64,000 bases of DNA from Adiantum capillus-veneris. Lineage: Eukaryota; Streptophyta; Polypodiopsida; Polypodiales; Pteridaceae. Of this stretch, positions 38,056 to 47,463 are shown piece after piece. How positions within the stretch are numbered: position 1 is the first letter of the stretch; every line of letters begins with the position of its first letter. The stretch covers positions 142,958,140 through 143,022,139 of the forward strand of contig CM043955.1 in the NCBI GenBank assembly GCA_014529385.2, written 5' to 3'. The notes under the pieces are model-generated. The model was not told where the DNA came from. It saw nothing but the letters and a program-made list of their open reading frames with translations, and ran no database searches. The translations under genes and the position numbers were made by a program.

Positions 38056-40088
38056 GAGACACACACACACACACACACACGCAGCCTGAGAATAATTGAA
38101 CGGAACAAAAAGAGAGAATTGAGTCCATCATGGGACAGCTACACAAGCTGCAGCACGCCTGATCTGGACGTGCTCCCTCCTCCCTTTTAATCGGGCCTCC
38201 GTCCTTCTCTAAGGCGTATGTTGTGCAGTGCAGCAGCTCTTCATCGACCAGCCACGTCTTCGCAGACCCCTACCCTAGTGAGGTTGATATTATGCGTAGT
38301 GAACAATGACCTCCAGGCTCTCCTCCCTTTCGTGTCGTCCTCGCTTCGTTCCATTCAATAAACCTACTTCCCTCTCGTTTTCTGCGTACGCAAAAGCCGA
38401 ACCCAGGGGCCAGGACGACGCAAAATACGTGAAGGAAAATCACCAAGATGCTGCTGCAGAACGCGGCCTATTACTTACTCGTGCATTAATTAGAATAAAT
38501 GCAACTCCCAAATACCATAATAGAGACGGGCCGAACTTTCCTTTAATAATATAAACGGGTTCCGTTCTCTGTAACACATTGGTCCCCCCAAGAATGTAAC
38601 ACTCTCTGAAAGCGAATGGCTTTGGACAGAGAAAAAATAGAACCATACCCCTACACAAGCTGCACTCTGCATGCATGGCTATGGACTACTGTGCTATTGC
38701 ACAAACTGCAGGATGATTCCTCAGACGAGAGCTATGGCTGGGGGAGAGAATCCTAACAGCTGAGCTTCGGAAAGACTCCCGTCGATAAAAGACGCAGCAA
38801 AATAGCAGCGGTAGTTGAATGAAAATCTGGGCATTCCCAAGGTTCGAATCCTACCCACTCCACAATCATGAGCAGCACAAATAAAATAAGCACAGCACAA
38901 TCTAGCTCGCAAAAGAGCGCAGCATGCAATCAAGAGCTCGCGTTGCCTCACTCTACTCGAGTTACATTCATTGCAAGCTACAGAGAAGCCTTGCTGTGAG
39001 GTTCAAGTCAAGTCAAGCTACAGTAACAGCGTAAAGCGAAGGTAGAGAGGGGCTCTGCTCATGATGATAGCAGCATGTTGTGTATGGACAATGCATCTCG
39101 CTGGAAAGGTACTCAACTCTCCTTCAGCGCCCTACAGTGCCATGCCTCCTTGCAGCCTACATAAAGCAAGCGTGCCCTTGCAATCTACCACCACCACCCC
39201 AAAAACACACACATGCCTGCCTCACTAAGACTGCCTCGTACAAACCCATCTTCTTTTCCTGAAAAGTCCGCTCGATCAACAAGCTTCAAGTCCATCTCTT
39301 AACCTTTACCCTTATTGATCACCTTGGCCACCTGTTTGTTTCCCTTTAGGTGGTATTCCCTTTCAAATGGTACACCTTCAAAAGTATTGTTAGTGTTCCC
39401 CCACCTGTTACCAATAGTATTTCACCCTCACAAACAACTCCTTATACACCGATATCCTTCCACTCTCCTCGCTCCACAGTGCCATATCTACATTCAAAGC
39501 TTGGTTTCAGGACCCTTCCGAATAACGAGACAAAGTACCTGCTGGATGAGCTTGTAGAGAGCTATAGGCAGAGTGAGGATGATGGTAAGCAGACCGCACC
39601 GACATGTTATCATACATCGCGGCAACTGACTCGGGCCGAACACCCATGCGCAGATGATCTGCAGACATCAGAAGTGCTGAGGAGACATTCTCATGGATGG
39701 GTGCCAGGAGGGCAGCGCTGTCTGAAGCATTGGAATCTGTGGGTGAGCAATTGAGGCGACCGTCAGAGAGAATAGAATTACTGCGAACAAGTGAGCCGAG
39801 GGAACCGAGTGCGGTGGGGCCGGTGCCGGCACATGCACTGCCCATCTGCAGCATGCGAAGGGTAGTCTCTGCATGTTCAGGCTGGCTGCCGCTGCTGCTA
39901 CTCATGAAAAGGGTAGACGAGTCTCCAGTTCTGGCTATTTTGGACATGAGGCTGCCTCTGTCGTCAACGTCCATGCTATCACAGCTGGGCCTGCATTGCT
40001 GCTGCGGGGGCTGCTGCTGCTGAGACTGCGCTTGCTTGAGGGCTGTAGTATTGGAATTGTTGAAAGCAGAGAACATTCTGCTTTGCAT
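22456..40088 (-). CDS. GRF: Growth-regulating factor (GRF) transcription factor, four coding exons
   Basis: Plant-specific nuclear transcription factor. The coding sequence joins 40088-39539, 37705-37457, 24164-23678 and 23374-22456 on the minus strand: 2205 nt, divisible by three, 734 residues plus TGA. Every junction has GT..AG and keeps frame. The QLQ domain (about 213-250) includes [19 protein letters not shown] and binds GIF coactivators in this family. The WRC domain (about 281-323) has a basic stretch and the C3H set Cys287, Cys297, Cys308, His311 for DNA binding. C-terminal motifs HFFDDWP (about 575), TTQLSISIP (about 606) and GGPLAEVLQ (about 682) are the known FFD, TQL and GGPL motifs. 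At 734 residues it is longer than most GRFs (often 300-600). No lesion was seen, so it is probably functional. A GTATGC donor-like site six residues before the end of the WGE-rich tail leaves open a further small exon. Confidence 0.93.
23375..23677 (-). other. GRF intron 3 (303 bp)
   Basis: GT at 23677-23676 and AG at 23376-23375 on the minus strand. It holds nothing but AT-rich DNA. Confidence 0.9.
23678..24164 (-). CDS. GRF: GRF coding exon 3 (WRC domain)
   Basis: The acceptor TTATTGCAG precedes 24164 and the donor TATCG|GTTAGT follows 23678. It encodes residues 267-428. It opens with the WRC domain: [20 protein letters not shown], then [17 protein letters not shown]. Three Cys and one His form the C3H DNA-binding motif, and the KK-R-rich part is the expected nuclear localisation signal. 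An Ala/Ser/Thr/Pro-rich linker follows. Translation ends in KDYR, continued as YMTGM by exon 4. Confidence 0.95.
23992..24012 (-). promoter_or_regulatory. Position of the usual miR396 site in GRFs, pairing not conserved
   Basis: In seed-plant GRFs the codons for R-S-R-K-P-V-E at the end of WRC form the miR396 target. Here the matching codons read for R-A-R-K-P-T-D. Only the central AGAAAGCC part is kept. By my count about ten of the 21 positions differ from the usual target, on both flanks, including the region opposite the miRNA seed. Regulation by miR396 at this point therefore looks unlikely. Confidence 0.6.
24248..24302. repeat. (TC)n(AC)n microsatellite
   Basis: TC repeats to 24284, then AC repeats to 24302, about 85 bp inside GRF intron 2 from the WRC exon acceptor. 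On the gene strand this is a GT/GA-rich tract just upstream of the polypyrimidine region. Confidence 0.95.
24541..24791. repeat. Duplicated unit, copy 1 (about 250 bp)
   Basis: Nearly identical to 25702-25951 (beginning GATGCATTCAATAATCTCTC and ending GAGGAAGGAAGCAAGAG), in direct orientation. Both copies end in a GA tract. Copy 2 is followed by GGATTATATTCGCCTTGGCC, and the same sequence precedes copy 2, so the original arrangement was a tandem repeat with GA at the joints. Confidence 0.9.
24777..24837. repeat. (GA)n followed by (GAAAT)n at the LINE-like 3' end
   Basis: GA repeats run to 24817 and pass directly into four GAAAT units. On the element's strand this reads as a CATTT-repeat 3' tail merging into a CT tract. 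Confidence 0.9.
24818..25626 (-). mobile_element. LINE-like fragment, copy B, with both ends in GA microsatellite
   Basis: On the minus strand two adjacent frames (25611-25348 and 25351-25022) encode one C-terminal region. [20 protein letters not shown] leads to a Cys-His cluster, [20 protein letters not shown], with the spacing Cys-x2-Cys-x8-His-x3-Cys, like the terminal zinc-binding motif of LINE ORF2. A Gln/Glu-rich and Arg-rich tail ends at 25022. Reverse transcriptase itself is not present, so it is 5'-truncated. The left edge merges into GAAAT/GA repeats and the right edge into a GA tract (25627-25668). Copies A and C show it is a repeated family. Confidence 0.7.
25627..25668. repeat. 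(GA)n at the LINE-like 5' boundary
   Basis: About 42 bp of GA directly beside the truncated end of copy B. Confidence 0.95.
25702..25951. repeat. Duplicated unit, copy 2
   Basis: Direct repeat of 24541-24791 with scattered substitutions. It is followed by GA (25945-25972) and then a second GGATT-TATTCGCC-type block at 25972, matching the one at 25668. Confidence 0.9.
26026..26050. repeat. (GA)n microsatellite
   Basis: Short GA tract about 50 bp after the second joint block. Confidence 0.95.
26051..30928. other. Intronic non-coding DNA with many microsatellites
   Basis: No gene was recognised. GA tracts lie at about 26887-26928, 27300-27335, 27396-27450 and 27888-27907, a CT tract with CA tail at 28209-28250, and a CA tract at 29053-29089. 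The minus-strand frame 29960-29493 (155 codons) is the longest open frame but matches nothing recognised. Confidence 0.6.
29493..29960 (-). other. Unrecognised 155-codon open frame inside GRF intron 2
   Basis: An ATG-started frame with mixed composition ([10 protein letters not shown], a His/Glu stretch, a hydrophobic end with [13 protein letters not shown]). No domain was recognised, and no promoter or neighbour supports it. It could be chance or a remnant of a mobile element. Confidence 0.15.
30929..30978. repeat. (GA)n microsatellite, 50 bp
   Basis: Uninterrupted GA repeats in GRF intron 2, bordered by GA-rich and TAGA-rich DNA to about 31120. Confidence 0.95.
30979..33608. other. Intronic non-coding DNA
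   Basis: AT-rich, with no recognised gene or repeat. A minus-strand stretch at 33255-33034 has a 73-codon frame of unknown origin. Confidence 0.4.
33609..33885. repeat. GA tract and 128-bp tandem duplication
   Basis: A GA tract at 33609-33648 is followed by a unit starting GACGTGGCTAGAGATGG at 33647. The unit repeats from 33775 after another GA/GAAA tract (33751-33776). The two units share an ACAATATTAA block and a TTGCAATCTCCATTGATTCC block. Confidence 0.9.
33886..36150. other. Intronic non-coding DNA
   Basis: AT-rich with an ATGTATG/TGCATG-rich part near 34140-34260. Nothing else was recognised. Confidence 0.4.
36161..36633. mobile_element. Mutator-like non-autonomous element with 10-bp target duplication
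   Basis: TGCTTTACTC occurs at 36151-36160 and again at 36634-36643, directly outside a 473-bp block that is far more GC-rich than its surroundings. The left part is rich in GGAACGGGAACGG-type sequence and the right part in its reverse complement (GTTCCGGxxTTCCG), giving an imperfect foldback. A run of 23 C lies at 36387-36409. Duplications of 9-11 bp are typical of Mutator-like elements. No transposase is present. Confidence 0.6.
36644..37456. other. Intronic non-coding DNA next to the QLQ exon donor
   Basis: No gene was recognised. An interrupted CT tract lies at about 37407-37436, just inside the donor of exon 2. Confidence 0.4.
37457..37705 (-). CDS. GRF: GRF coding exon 2 (QLQ domain)
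   Basis: The acceptor CCCCGCAG precedes 37705 and the donor AATT|GTAAGC follows 37457. It encodes residues 184-266, including the complete QLQ domain with the Gln-Leu-x-x-Leu-x-x-Gln core (QLRELQHQ). In GRFs this domain contacts the SNH domain of GIF/AN3 coactivators. The last codon is split and gives Leu267 with exon 3, producing [12 protein letters not shown] across the joint. Confidence 0.93.
37706..39538 (-). other. GRF intron 1 (1.8 kb)
   Basis: GTACTT donor and CCCCGCAG acceptor. It contains a (GA)n(CA)n microsatellite at 38016-38080 and a short tRNA-like scrap near 38843. Otherwise nothing was recognised. Confidence 0.85.
38016..38080. repeat. (GA)n(CA)n microsatellite in GRF intron 1
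   Basis: GA to 38053, then CA from 38059 to 38080. Confidence 0.95.
39539..40088 (-). CDS. GRF: GRF coding exon 1 (N-terminal region)
   Basis: Encodes residues 1-183 and the first base of codon 184. It is low-complexity: Gln-rich ([11 protein letters not shown]), Ser-rich and Met-rich, with no known domain. The ATG at 40088-40086 is chosen as first in frame; a second Met five codons in (MFSAF) is an equally good start. The donor is CAG|GTACTT with GT at 39538-39537. The frame would run on only a few codons past it (to 39507), which supports the donor. Confidence 0.85.
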
Positions 40089-41400
40089 ATACTTTATGCA
40101 GGCTAAAAAAAAGGGGGAATGCGAAATTCAAAGCAGAGGAAATGGCAGGGAATTTTTCCTGGCAGAGGTGGAAGGCAGCAGCCAGAAGCCAGCAGCTTGC
40201 GCAAAGGAGACAATAAACCACGCACGCAATTAAACCTAAAAATGAGGTGGTAATTAAACTCTCTTCCCTACGAGTAGCTCTGCTGGAAAGCCCCCTAATT
40301 TGACCTTAGGACTGTCCCTGGCTCGGAAAGAGCAGCTAGTAGTAGTAGTATGTTGAAGAGGGAGAATCTTGAAAGGTACAGGAGCTGGGCAGTGGGCAGA
40401 GAGAGAGAGGCATGGGACCTCAAGAGAGAGAAGATGGGTGATGTTACAAGGATTGGAAAGCTGAAGTGTATGGGTGCAACAGAGAGGGGAAAGCTAGGGA
40501 CAACAAGGGGGAAGGGTCGGTGTACAGATTTCGTGTGTGGCGATAATGTAGTGTGTGTGTTAATGCTTGACTCTCCTTGCAGGGATATGGTGCTAATGAG
40601 GCCCCCCTTGCAGTGCAGGTAGTAGGGGCAGAAACCAAGGACATGTACCAGAGGAGCGCAGGTACATGAAGGTAAGGTTTGAGTAGACAGCAGTTGCTCC
40701 AGCTCCTAACACATCCGCTCGGCGCTAGGAGAGAGAAGATGAGAGAAAGAGAGAGTGACTGTGAATACAGTGTGTGTCACAGTGTGTACACGCAGAGCTT
40801 TTGCAAGAGAGCTTTTGCGAGAGAGTGAGCTTTCAGTGCAATTGTGTCACAAAGGAGAACACCCAGGTCCCAACACACAGCAGAGAGAGACAAACGGAGA
40901 GAGAGAAAGAGACAGACACTTCATTGAGAGTTAGAGAGAGGGAGAGAGAGAATTTACTGCCACGGAGCTGAAAGAGAATAGACGGGGGAGAAAAAAACAA
41001 GAAGGCGGTAAAAATAGCTGGAAAAGTCCAGGACAACAAATGGTGAGCAAGCGAGGAGACACAAGCTTTGCAGTAGGGAATCGGGATGAAGAAGCGTCGG
41101 GGCGGTCACTGTTACCTGGCGGCGCCCCTTTTATGAGAGCTCTCCTCCAGGCTCCTGTTAGAATGCTTCCCCCGTCCGGCTCAAGATGCTTGTCACACCA
41201 GACCGCCTCACTCATTCTGGAGCCGCTTTTCCCATAATCCCATCACAAGCGGTGGGGGTCATTGGTCAGGGGGTCATTGGTCAAACCCCACCTTGGCACA
41301 TTACCCCTCACTGCTCCAATCTCCATGTTGTGTTGCTTCATGCAACTTGTTTCTTATTGGCCCCAAAACTCATTGCAACCACTTAAATATTTAATTTTTC
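40089..41400 (-). promoter_or_regulatory. Probable GRF 5' leader and promoter
   Basis: On the gene strand, a long CT-rich leader (opposite the GA-rich DNA at 40720-40985) precedes the ATG. Further up is a TATA-like CATAAAAGG (41127-41135). Three CCAAT boxes follow at 41261-41265, 41276-41280 (inside a repeated GGGTCATTGGTCA block on the plus strand) and 41356-41360. CT-rich leaders and GA-binding (BPC-type) control are common in plant developmental genes. The transcription start is inferred only. Confidence 0.35.
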
Positions 41401-41479
41401 TACAATCTGTAACAAGGGGCAATATTTCTATCGACAAGGAAGAACAAAGCTTCACCAAGATAGAAACACCTCAAGTGTA

Positions 41480-42220
41480 ACGGGCTTCGAAAACTTATAA
41501 AGTCTCTCCTTTGAGGAATGGACTCGCGGATATAGTGTTAGACAGAGATAGAAAGTTCAATAATCATTTTTGGAAGGAAGTCTTCAAAAAGCTAGATATC
41601 ACTTTGAGCATGAGTACAACATTTCATCCACAATCTGATGGTCAAACCGAACAAAAGAGTTAACCAAATCTTAGAGAACATGTTGTGTTCTTTAGAGAGT
41701 AAGAAGCAACCTAGCTAGAAAGAGTACTTATCCATTTTGGAATTCGCTTACAATAGTTCCAAACATTTAGCACTTGGATTCACACCATTCAGATTGATAT
41801 ATGGTTCCATTTGAGATCTCCTATGGTTGTAGGCCTATCTACAGAAGGAGAAGAGTCGATCCCTCAAGGATTTCCTTGAAGATATCATTTATATGTTGAA
41901 GGGAGAAAATCAGAGCATTCGTAGTGCACAGGATCGTGCTAAGACGTATGCTAATAAAAAACAAAAACAAAGTAACCTTTGTAGAAGGTGCCTTTGTATT
42001 CCTAAACATTTCTGCGAAGTTAGAAACCATGAAAACGAAAAGTATGACAAACTATCTCTTAGATATTGTAGTCCCTTTAAAGTCCCAAAATAGGTTGAGA
42101 GAATAGCATATAAACATGAGTTATCGCGGACAATTCTTAGGTTCAGCTTGTCTTCCATGTTAGTAAACTAAAGAGATCAGTGCATAAAGCTCCACCCATC
42201 GAACTCGTTTCGTAAGCCAA
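41480..42220 (+). pseudogene. Ty3/gypsy (chromovirus-like) integrase fossil
   Basis: On the plus strand, 41540-41670 encodes a core block of the type [15 protein letters not shown], with [15 protein letters not shown] around the catalytic Glu. A tail at about 42050-42130 resembles the GPY/F module (RYCSPFKV). Many stops and frame changes are present. No LTR was found. The fragment lies just upstream of the GRF promoter. Confidence 0.6.
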
Positions 42221-42232
42221 CTAACTTTATAA

Positions 42233-42410
42233 ATAAGACTCCTTTCTATTTATGCACATCCTAGTATAGGATAACCCTTTTCTCTTTTAGGATATAGCCT
42301 ATTCTCGTAGGATAGGTTATAAGACTCCTTTCTATTTATGCACATCCTAGTATAGGATAACCCTTATCACTTTTAGGATATAACCTATTCTCTTAGGTTC
42401 CTAGCCGCTA
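42233..42410. repeat. 86-bp tandem duplication
   Basis: ATAAGACTCCTTTCTATTTA starts at 42233 and again at 42319. The copies are nearly identical and rich in CCTA/TAGGATA. Confidence 0.9.
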
Positions 42411-42719
42411 AACTCTTAGCCCATAGGCTTCTAGCCAATCAGAGGTTCTCACAGATACTTTTGGGAACTAGATGCCCTAAAAACAATTTCAAGATTGCCT
42501 TTCGATTGTCCAAGAAGCTCCTGCAAGTAAGAATCTTCATTATAATGAAAAAAAATCATTCCAACATGTCGATATAATATTATGGGACCAACATGGGTTT
42601 AAAATGACTCCTGAACCATGATTTTTGTGTCCCTACATCAAGAGAACAATTGCAGTTGGTCAGTTCCTATATCATCTCAGTGATATAAGGAAGGAGGAAA
42701 GCTTGCGTCAGTATGAATG

Positions 42720-42960
42720 TTAATTTTAATGTCTTTCAAGTTGGAGATTAGGTAATGCTATACAATTCCAGGCTAGGACCACATCCAGTTAAGGCTCACA
42801 TCAAGGTATAAAGGTCCATACCAGATTGTGCAAGATTTGGGCCAAGGAACATTTATTGTGGCTGATGTTTTTCGTACCATAGTAGAGAAGCCTGTTAATG
42901 GTTTTAGGTTGAAAAAGTTTCAAGGTAAGCCACCTCATCTAAACTAGCCAATAACAGGTT
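42720..42960 (+). pseudogene. Second integrase C-terminal (GPY/F) remnant
   Basis: Broken plus-strand frames give YNSRLGPHPVKAHIK and then a pattern like YQIVQDLGQGTFIVAD, the layout of a Ty3 integrase tail. It differs from the fossil just upstream, so it is either a second element or a rearranged part. Confidence 0.4.
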
Positions 42961-44440
42961 TGTTGGAGCCAAAAAAGTTTGCACAAAGTCGGAAAATCAG
43001 AGTTTGCTCTCAACAGCAGTGTAATGTGTAGGAGATAATGGAGAAGAGTGTTGTTCCATATAACCCAATACAAGAACAAGGGATTAGTAGTGCACATGTG
43101 TTGGGTTTCAGGTGCTATTGAGACAACTTGATGCCATCCAAGGCAGCATCTGTCTAAGTTGCTAAATTAACAGGTCCAAACCCTACTTAGTCGGAGTTGG
43201 TCACATTAGATTCTATTGGGTCAGTCGTACCCACAGGGTTTCTCTCAATACAACATCCTTGCCTCGCCTTTCTCACTTGCATGCATGCAAGCCCGTGCAT
43301 GAACTCATGCATGTGCAAGCAGAGCTCCACAATCCACTTTTCCCAAGAATGTGAACCACTCTAATACCACTGAAATGCCAAGGGAAGACTGGGAAAACTC
43401 TTGTGCCTTGCATCCTACCTCTTCTCTATACATAGGTTTGAGCCCCTGTGCCATGTTCTCATTGGTCCCTGCATGGAGCTACCCTTGGTCTTACACATAC
43501 ATGGGTATCTCTCGTCACTAATTGACACGTCCCTAGGGAGTGGGATCAATGGCCCACATTAGGCGTCGTGAGGCACGTGCAATCCAAGCCGTTCGATCAC
43601 CATTTGAACTAGGTGTGAACTAAGAGTGAACTCAGGAGGTATGTGCACCACACACGAAGTCGGTGTGAACTCAGCCTGAACTAAGTGTGAGGTTGGTGTG
43701 AACTTGGGAGGGTATTTACACCACACCAAATTCGGTGTGAATTCAATCTGAACTTGGTGTGAAGTAGGTGCGAACTAGATGTAAACTTGTTCGCAATGCC
43801 GTGATCTATAAACTTATCACACATGTACCTTTCAACGGAGGTTCGATAGCTTAGCTCGGTTAGAGTCAATCCCAAGAGGGAGAGAGTAGCGAGATCAAGC
43901 CCCGAATCTGGGAAAGTGGGAATCTTTTGCATTCTCTAGGTAATTCAACAGTCACAATCAATCGGTGATCGTGAGCCATTGATCCCACCTCCCAAAAGGA
44001 GATGTCAACTAGTGATGAGGTTGGGTATCTGCTACTTCTAAAAGCACTCATGCTATTCTTGGGAGAAAAACAGTAGGGAAAATCTAGACTCTCCAAAGAC
44101 CTAGGAAAAGTGCTTTCAATTTAGTAGCATAATTTGCTTCAGTTGCACATGGATTTCTTTCAATGTAGATGGTTGTTATAGTACTATGTGACTCGCCAAC
44201 AACATTTCCAATGCGCTCAATTTATCTCCCAGTAAGAACTCCAGATTGCAATGGTAGCTTTAACCTGATATCAATTTCTACTTGCTTTGGCTTGCCCACC
44301 ACAACAAGAGCATTTGGTTGCTTGTTTTAGCCTGAAAGTCCTAAATTTTTTCCAACATAGGGGATTGGGAGACACTACATTTTATCAACCAAGGCTTTGC
44401 TGATAACATACCCTACAATCAATTACTCATTCGGAGGGAC
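42961..44440. other. Non-coding spacer with GGTGTGAACT repeats
   Basis: No gene was recognised. The 43600-43800 part contains two 72-bp units (43628 and 43700), each built from variants of GGTGTGAACT. Confidence 0.5.
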
Positions 44441-44800
44441 CATAAGCTCTTCAAAAATCTTTCGTGCTTTTTGAAGTGCACCACATGTGGCTTACATATC
44501 AACTAATGCATCATCTGTCTCTGACAGCCGTTGATTAAAAAAAGCAACTCAAAGCTTCCTTGCCACTGCCATGTTGGGCATATTGATATACTCTAAGTGA
44601 TAGTATTTTGAGAACTTTTCTCCTCGAGCACTTTTGTGCTTTCTGAAGTGCACCAAATTTGCCATACATATCTACCAAAGCATCACCAAGCACAATATTT
44701 GGCATACATATCTTCCAAAGCATCTCCAAGCCTAACATTTGGCATACATATCAACTAAAACATTGCAAAGCACATCATTTCTTCCCAATACCCACTATGG
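44440..44800 (-). pseudogene. Pentatricopeptide-repeat (PPR, PLS-type) gene fossil
   Basis: The minus-strand frame 44738-44535 contains VLGDALVDMYGKFGALQKAQK and a tail YQYAQHGSGKEALSCFF, both classic blocks of plant PLS-class PPR proteins, which act in organelle RNA editing and processing. The segment coding LVDMYxK is copied three times in tandem with a 40-bp period (44661, 44701, 44741), and a further diverged copy of the same region lies near 44464-44520. Because 40 is not a multiple of three, the copies disrupt the frame. It is a scrap without start or end. Confidence 0.65.
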
Positions 44801-45508
44801 GATTGGCCATATCCTTCAATCACCATATTCTAAGAATAAATTTTTCTAGCAGAAATTATGTAACCGACTCAAAACTAAGCCGCAATGCACTTTTCCTAAA
44901 TACTTATCCAAACCCTATTTTATTCTCTTTTGCCATGGTGGATGTGGAGCATCACGACATCCACCCCCTATGAACTTGCACATCCTCGAATATGTGTCAA
45001 TTGTCTTCAATCTCTTAATATTCATAATGAAGGAGGGCATCATTGGAAGCATATAATGATGCATATATCTCATCATCCTCAACAATTCTTTTGAGACTTT
45101 ATCATCATAAACCACTTGTCCATCCCGCTTCTTAAATAGTGTGATTCTCTTTCGTGCCATCAAGTTCACTAAGCTTGTATGTCCCATTATCATAAACATG
45201 CATCACAACATAAGTTCCAAGCCATTGCTTGACCATTTTATGCATTATACAATATTGATTTTCCAAGCTACTATTATAACAAGTACCCAATTGCCATCCT
45301 TAACAGCATGAGGACTCAACCTATGCTTCTCATCAAATGCCACTTTGCTCTTAAGACGTGCCTCCTTGAGATTTTCCTTTGCCTGATCAATGTCTCATTC
45401 TCGGGGGGGTCACTATATGTAAAACCTATATATCACATGTGTTCAAGGACTATTTATAAAACCCCTTACTTGTGAATTTTCACCAATAAAAAGAACCCTT
45501 TTCCTATT

Positions 45509-45509
<1 letters not shown>

Positions 45510-45545
<36 letters not shown>
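45510..45545. repeat. (AT)n microsatellite
   Basis: Uninterrupted AT repeats. Confidence 0.95.
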
Positions 45546-45549
<4 letters not shown>

Positions 45550-45786
45550 GAGATCATTTTTTCAACACCCTTATGTATGTAAATCTATGAAAAAATATAG
45601 AATAAAATAATCCCTATTGTTGAACCCATGTGATAGGAATTTTTTTATTATAGTGACCCCCAAAGGTCTCCTTGGGATCTCTCAACTTGACAAATACATA
45701 AAGCAAAGAAATCTTCAATCAACATACCTATTTTCCATGGTCACAATGTCCAGAAAATAATTGCCTCCTTTGTAGGCATGATTGGT

Positions 45787-46554
45787 TTACATAAGCTCAA
45801 ATGGAATACACGACATAACTGCACTATGTGTAGTTTGATCAACCCACACAGCAAAAGGTAAAATTTTAGACCAATCACCAATAAGCCTTGATATGCCTTC
45901 GCCAAGCTTTAACAATAGGTGGATGTCCTCGTTCACTTTTTCCATTACCTTCTTAATTGTAAGTTGTAGTAAGAGCCGATTTGATTCCCAACCAATCAAA
46001 AAAATCATGATCTTCATATCGATCTAGCTCTCCTTTATCACCAACAATCTTTCCAACACAACCATATCTGCTAATCACATCTTTAAGCAAAAACTTGCAT
46101 ACAAAACTTGTACCTTCAGTAAAGCTTTGTCGTCAACTTGGTTAGTGAGATCTTCTCTAACAAGAACAATACATCTCATTTTCCAAACACCCATTGGCAT
46201 AATAATTAAATCTAAAACCCACTTACAATGCATAGCCAATGGATAAGTAGGATGTAGTTCATCTCAAAGTTGCACATTTGAATATTGCTGACATAATGTC
46301 ACCCAAACACCTCTATGCCGTGCCCATAAGATCTCATGAAACTCTTTAAGCACCTACTACTATGTTGCTTTATCGCACACAACCCATTGTGGTACTCCTC
46401 TTGGATGCTTTGGTTGCTTCCACAAATGTCCATCTTCAAGAAAGTTTCCATAAGCCTTTTTCCTGATCCTCTTGTACTCTAGATCACTCCATCCCTCTTG
46501 TCTGGTAAGAGTGCTAAGATACCAACATATCAAAAGCCATTCTCCATCATACAT
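45787..46554 (-). pseudogene. Integrase of the minus-strand Ty3 fossil
   Basis: 46554-46360 covers the segment before the core (EYKRIRKKAYGNFLEDGHLW). Broken frames to 46017 hold CKFLLKDVISRYG and a GDKGELD block with the second catalytic Asp. The frame 46017-45787 covers the region after the catalytic Glu, with LPFAVWVDQTTHSAVM and PFELM. Confidence 0.55.
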
Positions 46555-46942
46555 CTCTTCAAAAAAACTTCAAAAACACAAACAATAGTACTACAACTTG
46601 CATGTAAATGAGAAGAAGTGTAAAACTTTAAGCCCACATCATCAATTGTGGTAATCATCTCCTCTTCAGCTTCATACCCTACCCTTGACAACATACCTAC
46701 TATACTAGGCTATCTCTATTTGCAATATGACAAAACTCTGGGTTAAGAGACTTAATGAAATTTATCCATCGCAATATAGCAATGTTCACAATGAAGCAGT
46801 TTGCAATCATTGGTAAACAATATGTCTCTATCGAGTCTCCACCACAATCGAAGGCCCAATAAAATATTCTTTGTTAGACTTTAGGGTAGTATCAACACCC
46901 CAAACTTCTCTCTTAACCTGCGGGTAACCTCATTGATGAGTA

Positions 46943-47146
46943 TTAAGCACTTTTTCTCCATAATCGAACTACGTATATGTGACCTTCTTCATCATTTTGA
47001 CCTATAGCCCACCCAAGTCCTATCGGGATAGTGTCAAATATCAAAATCACCATTCTATAGTCAATGTTTCTCAAGGTAGGAGCCTCAAGAAGCATCTTCT
47101 TTAGTTTCTTGATGGCCTTCGTATGAACTTCTTCCCATACAAACAT
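46943..47146 (-). pseudogene. RNase H of the minus-strand Ty3 fossil
   Basis: VWEEVHTKAIKKLKKMLLEA, APTLRNIDY, then IFDTIPIGLGWAIGQNDEEG, the layout of Ty3 RNase H with its first Asp kept. Upstream and downstream frames are broken. Confidence 0.65.
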
Positions 47147-47463
47147 TTTTGCTTCCCTTAATAACTGGTAAAGGATGTTGGAAACGTGAGAAAAGTGTGG
47201 CAGCTAGATAAGGTAAAACATTCATGCACCCAAAAATCGATAAGCTTCAATAACGGATGTGCATGAATCCATCTTTTGTATAGATTCAATTTTAACTAGA
47301 TTTGGTCATCTTCCATTTGGACCACACATATGCCGTTCAATCAATATCTCCTTGGCACCAATACCAAATTTTGACTTGAAAGTGTCAAATTTACCTATTC
47401 TAACTTGAATAGAATAGCATCACAATTTGCAATGTGCTCGGTAACAAATCTTTTGCACCCCCT

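Noticed and set aside
38840-38865. GGTTCGAATCC followed by TACCCACTCCA, like a tRNA T-arm and acceptor end.
   Set aside because: No matching 5' acceptor strand, D-arm or anticodon stem lies within 90 bp upstream, and the T-stem does not pair. At most it is a tRNA scrap.
40774-41237. Plus-strand frames upstream of GRF.
   Set aside because: They run through GA-rich leader DNA, lack domains, and lie where the GRF 5' UTR is expected.
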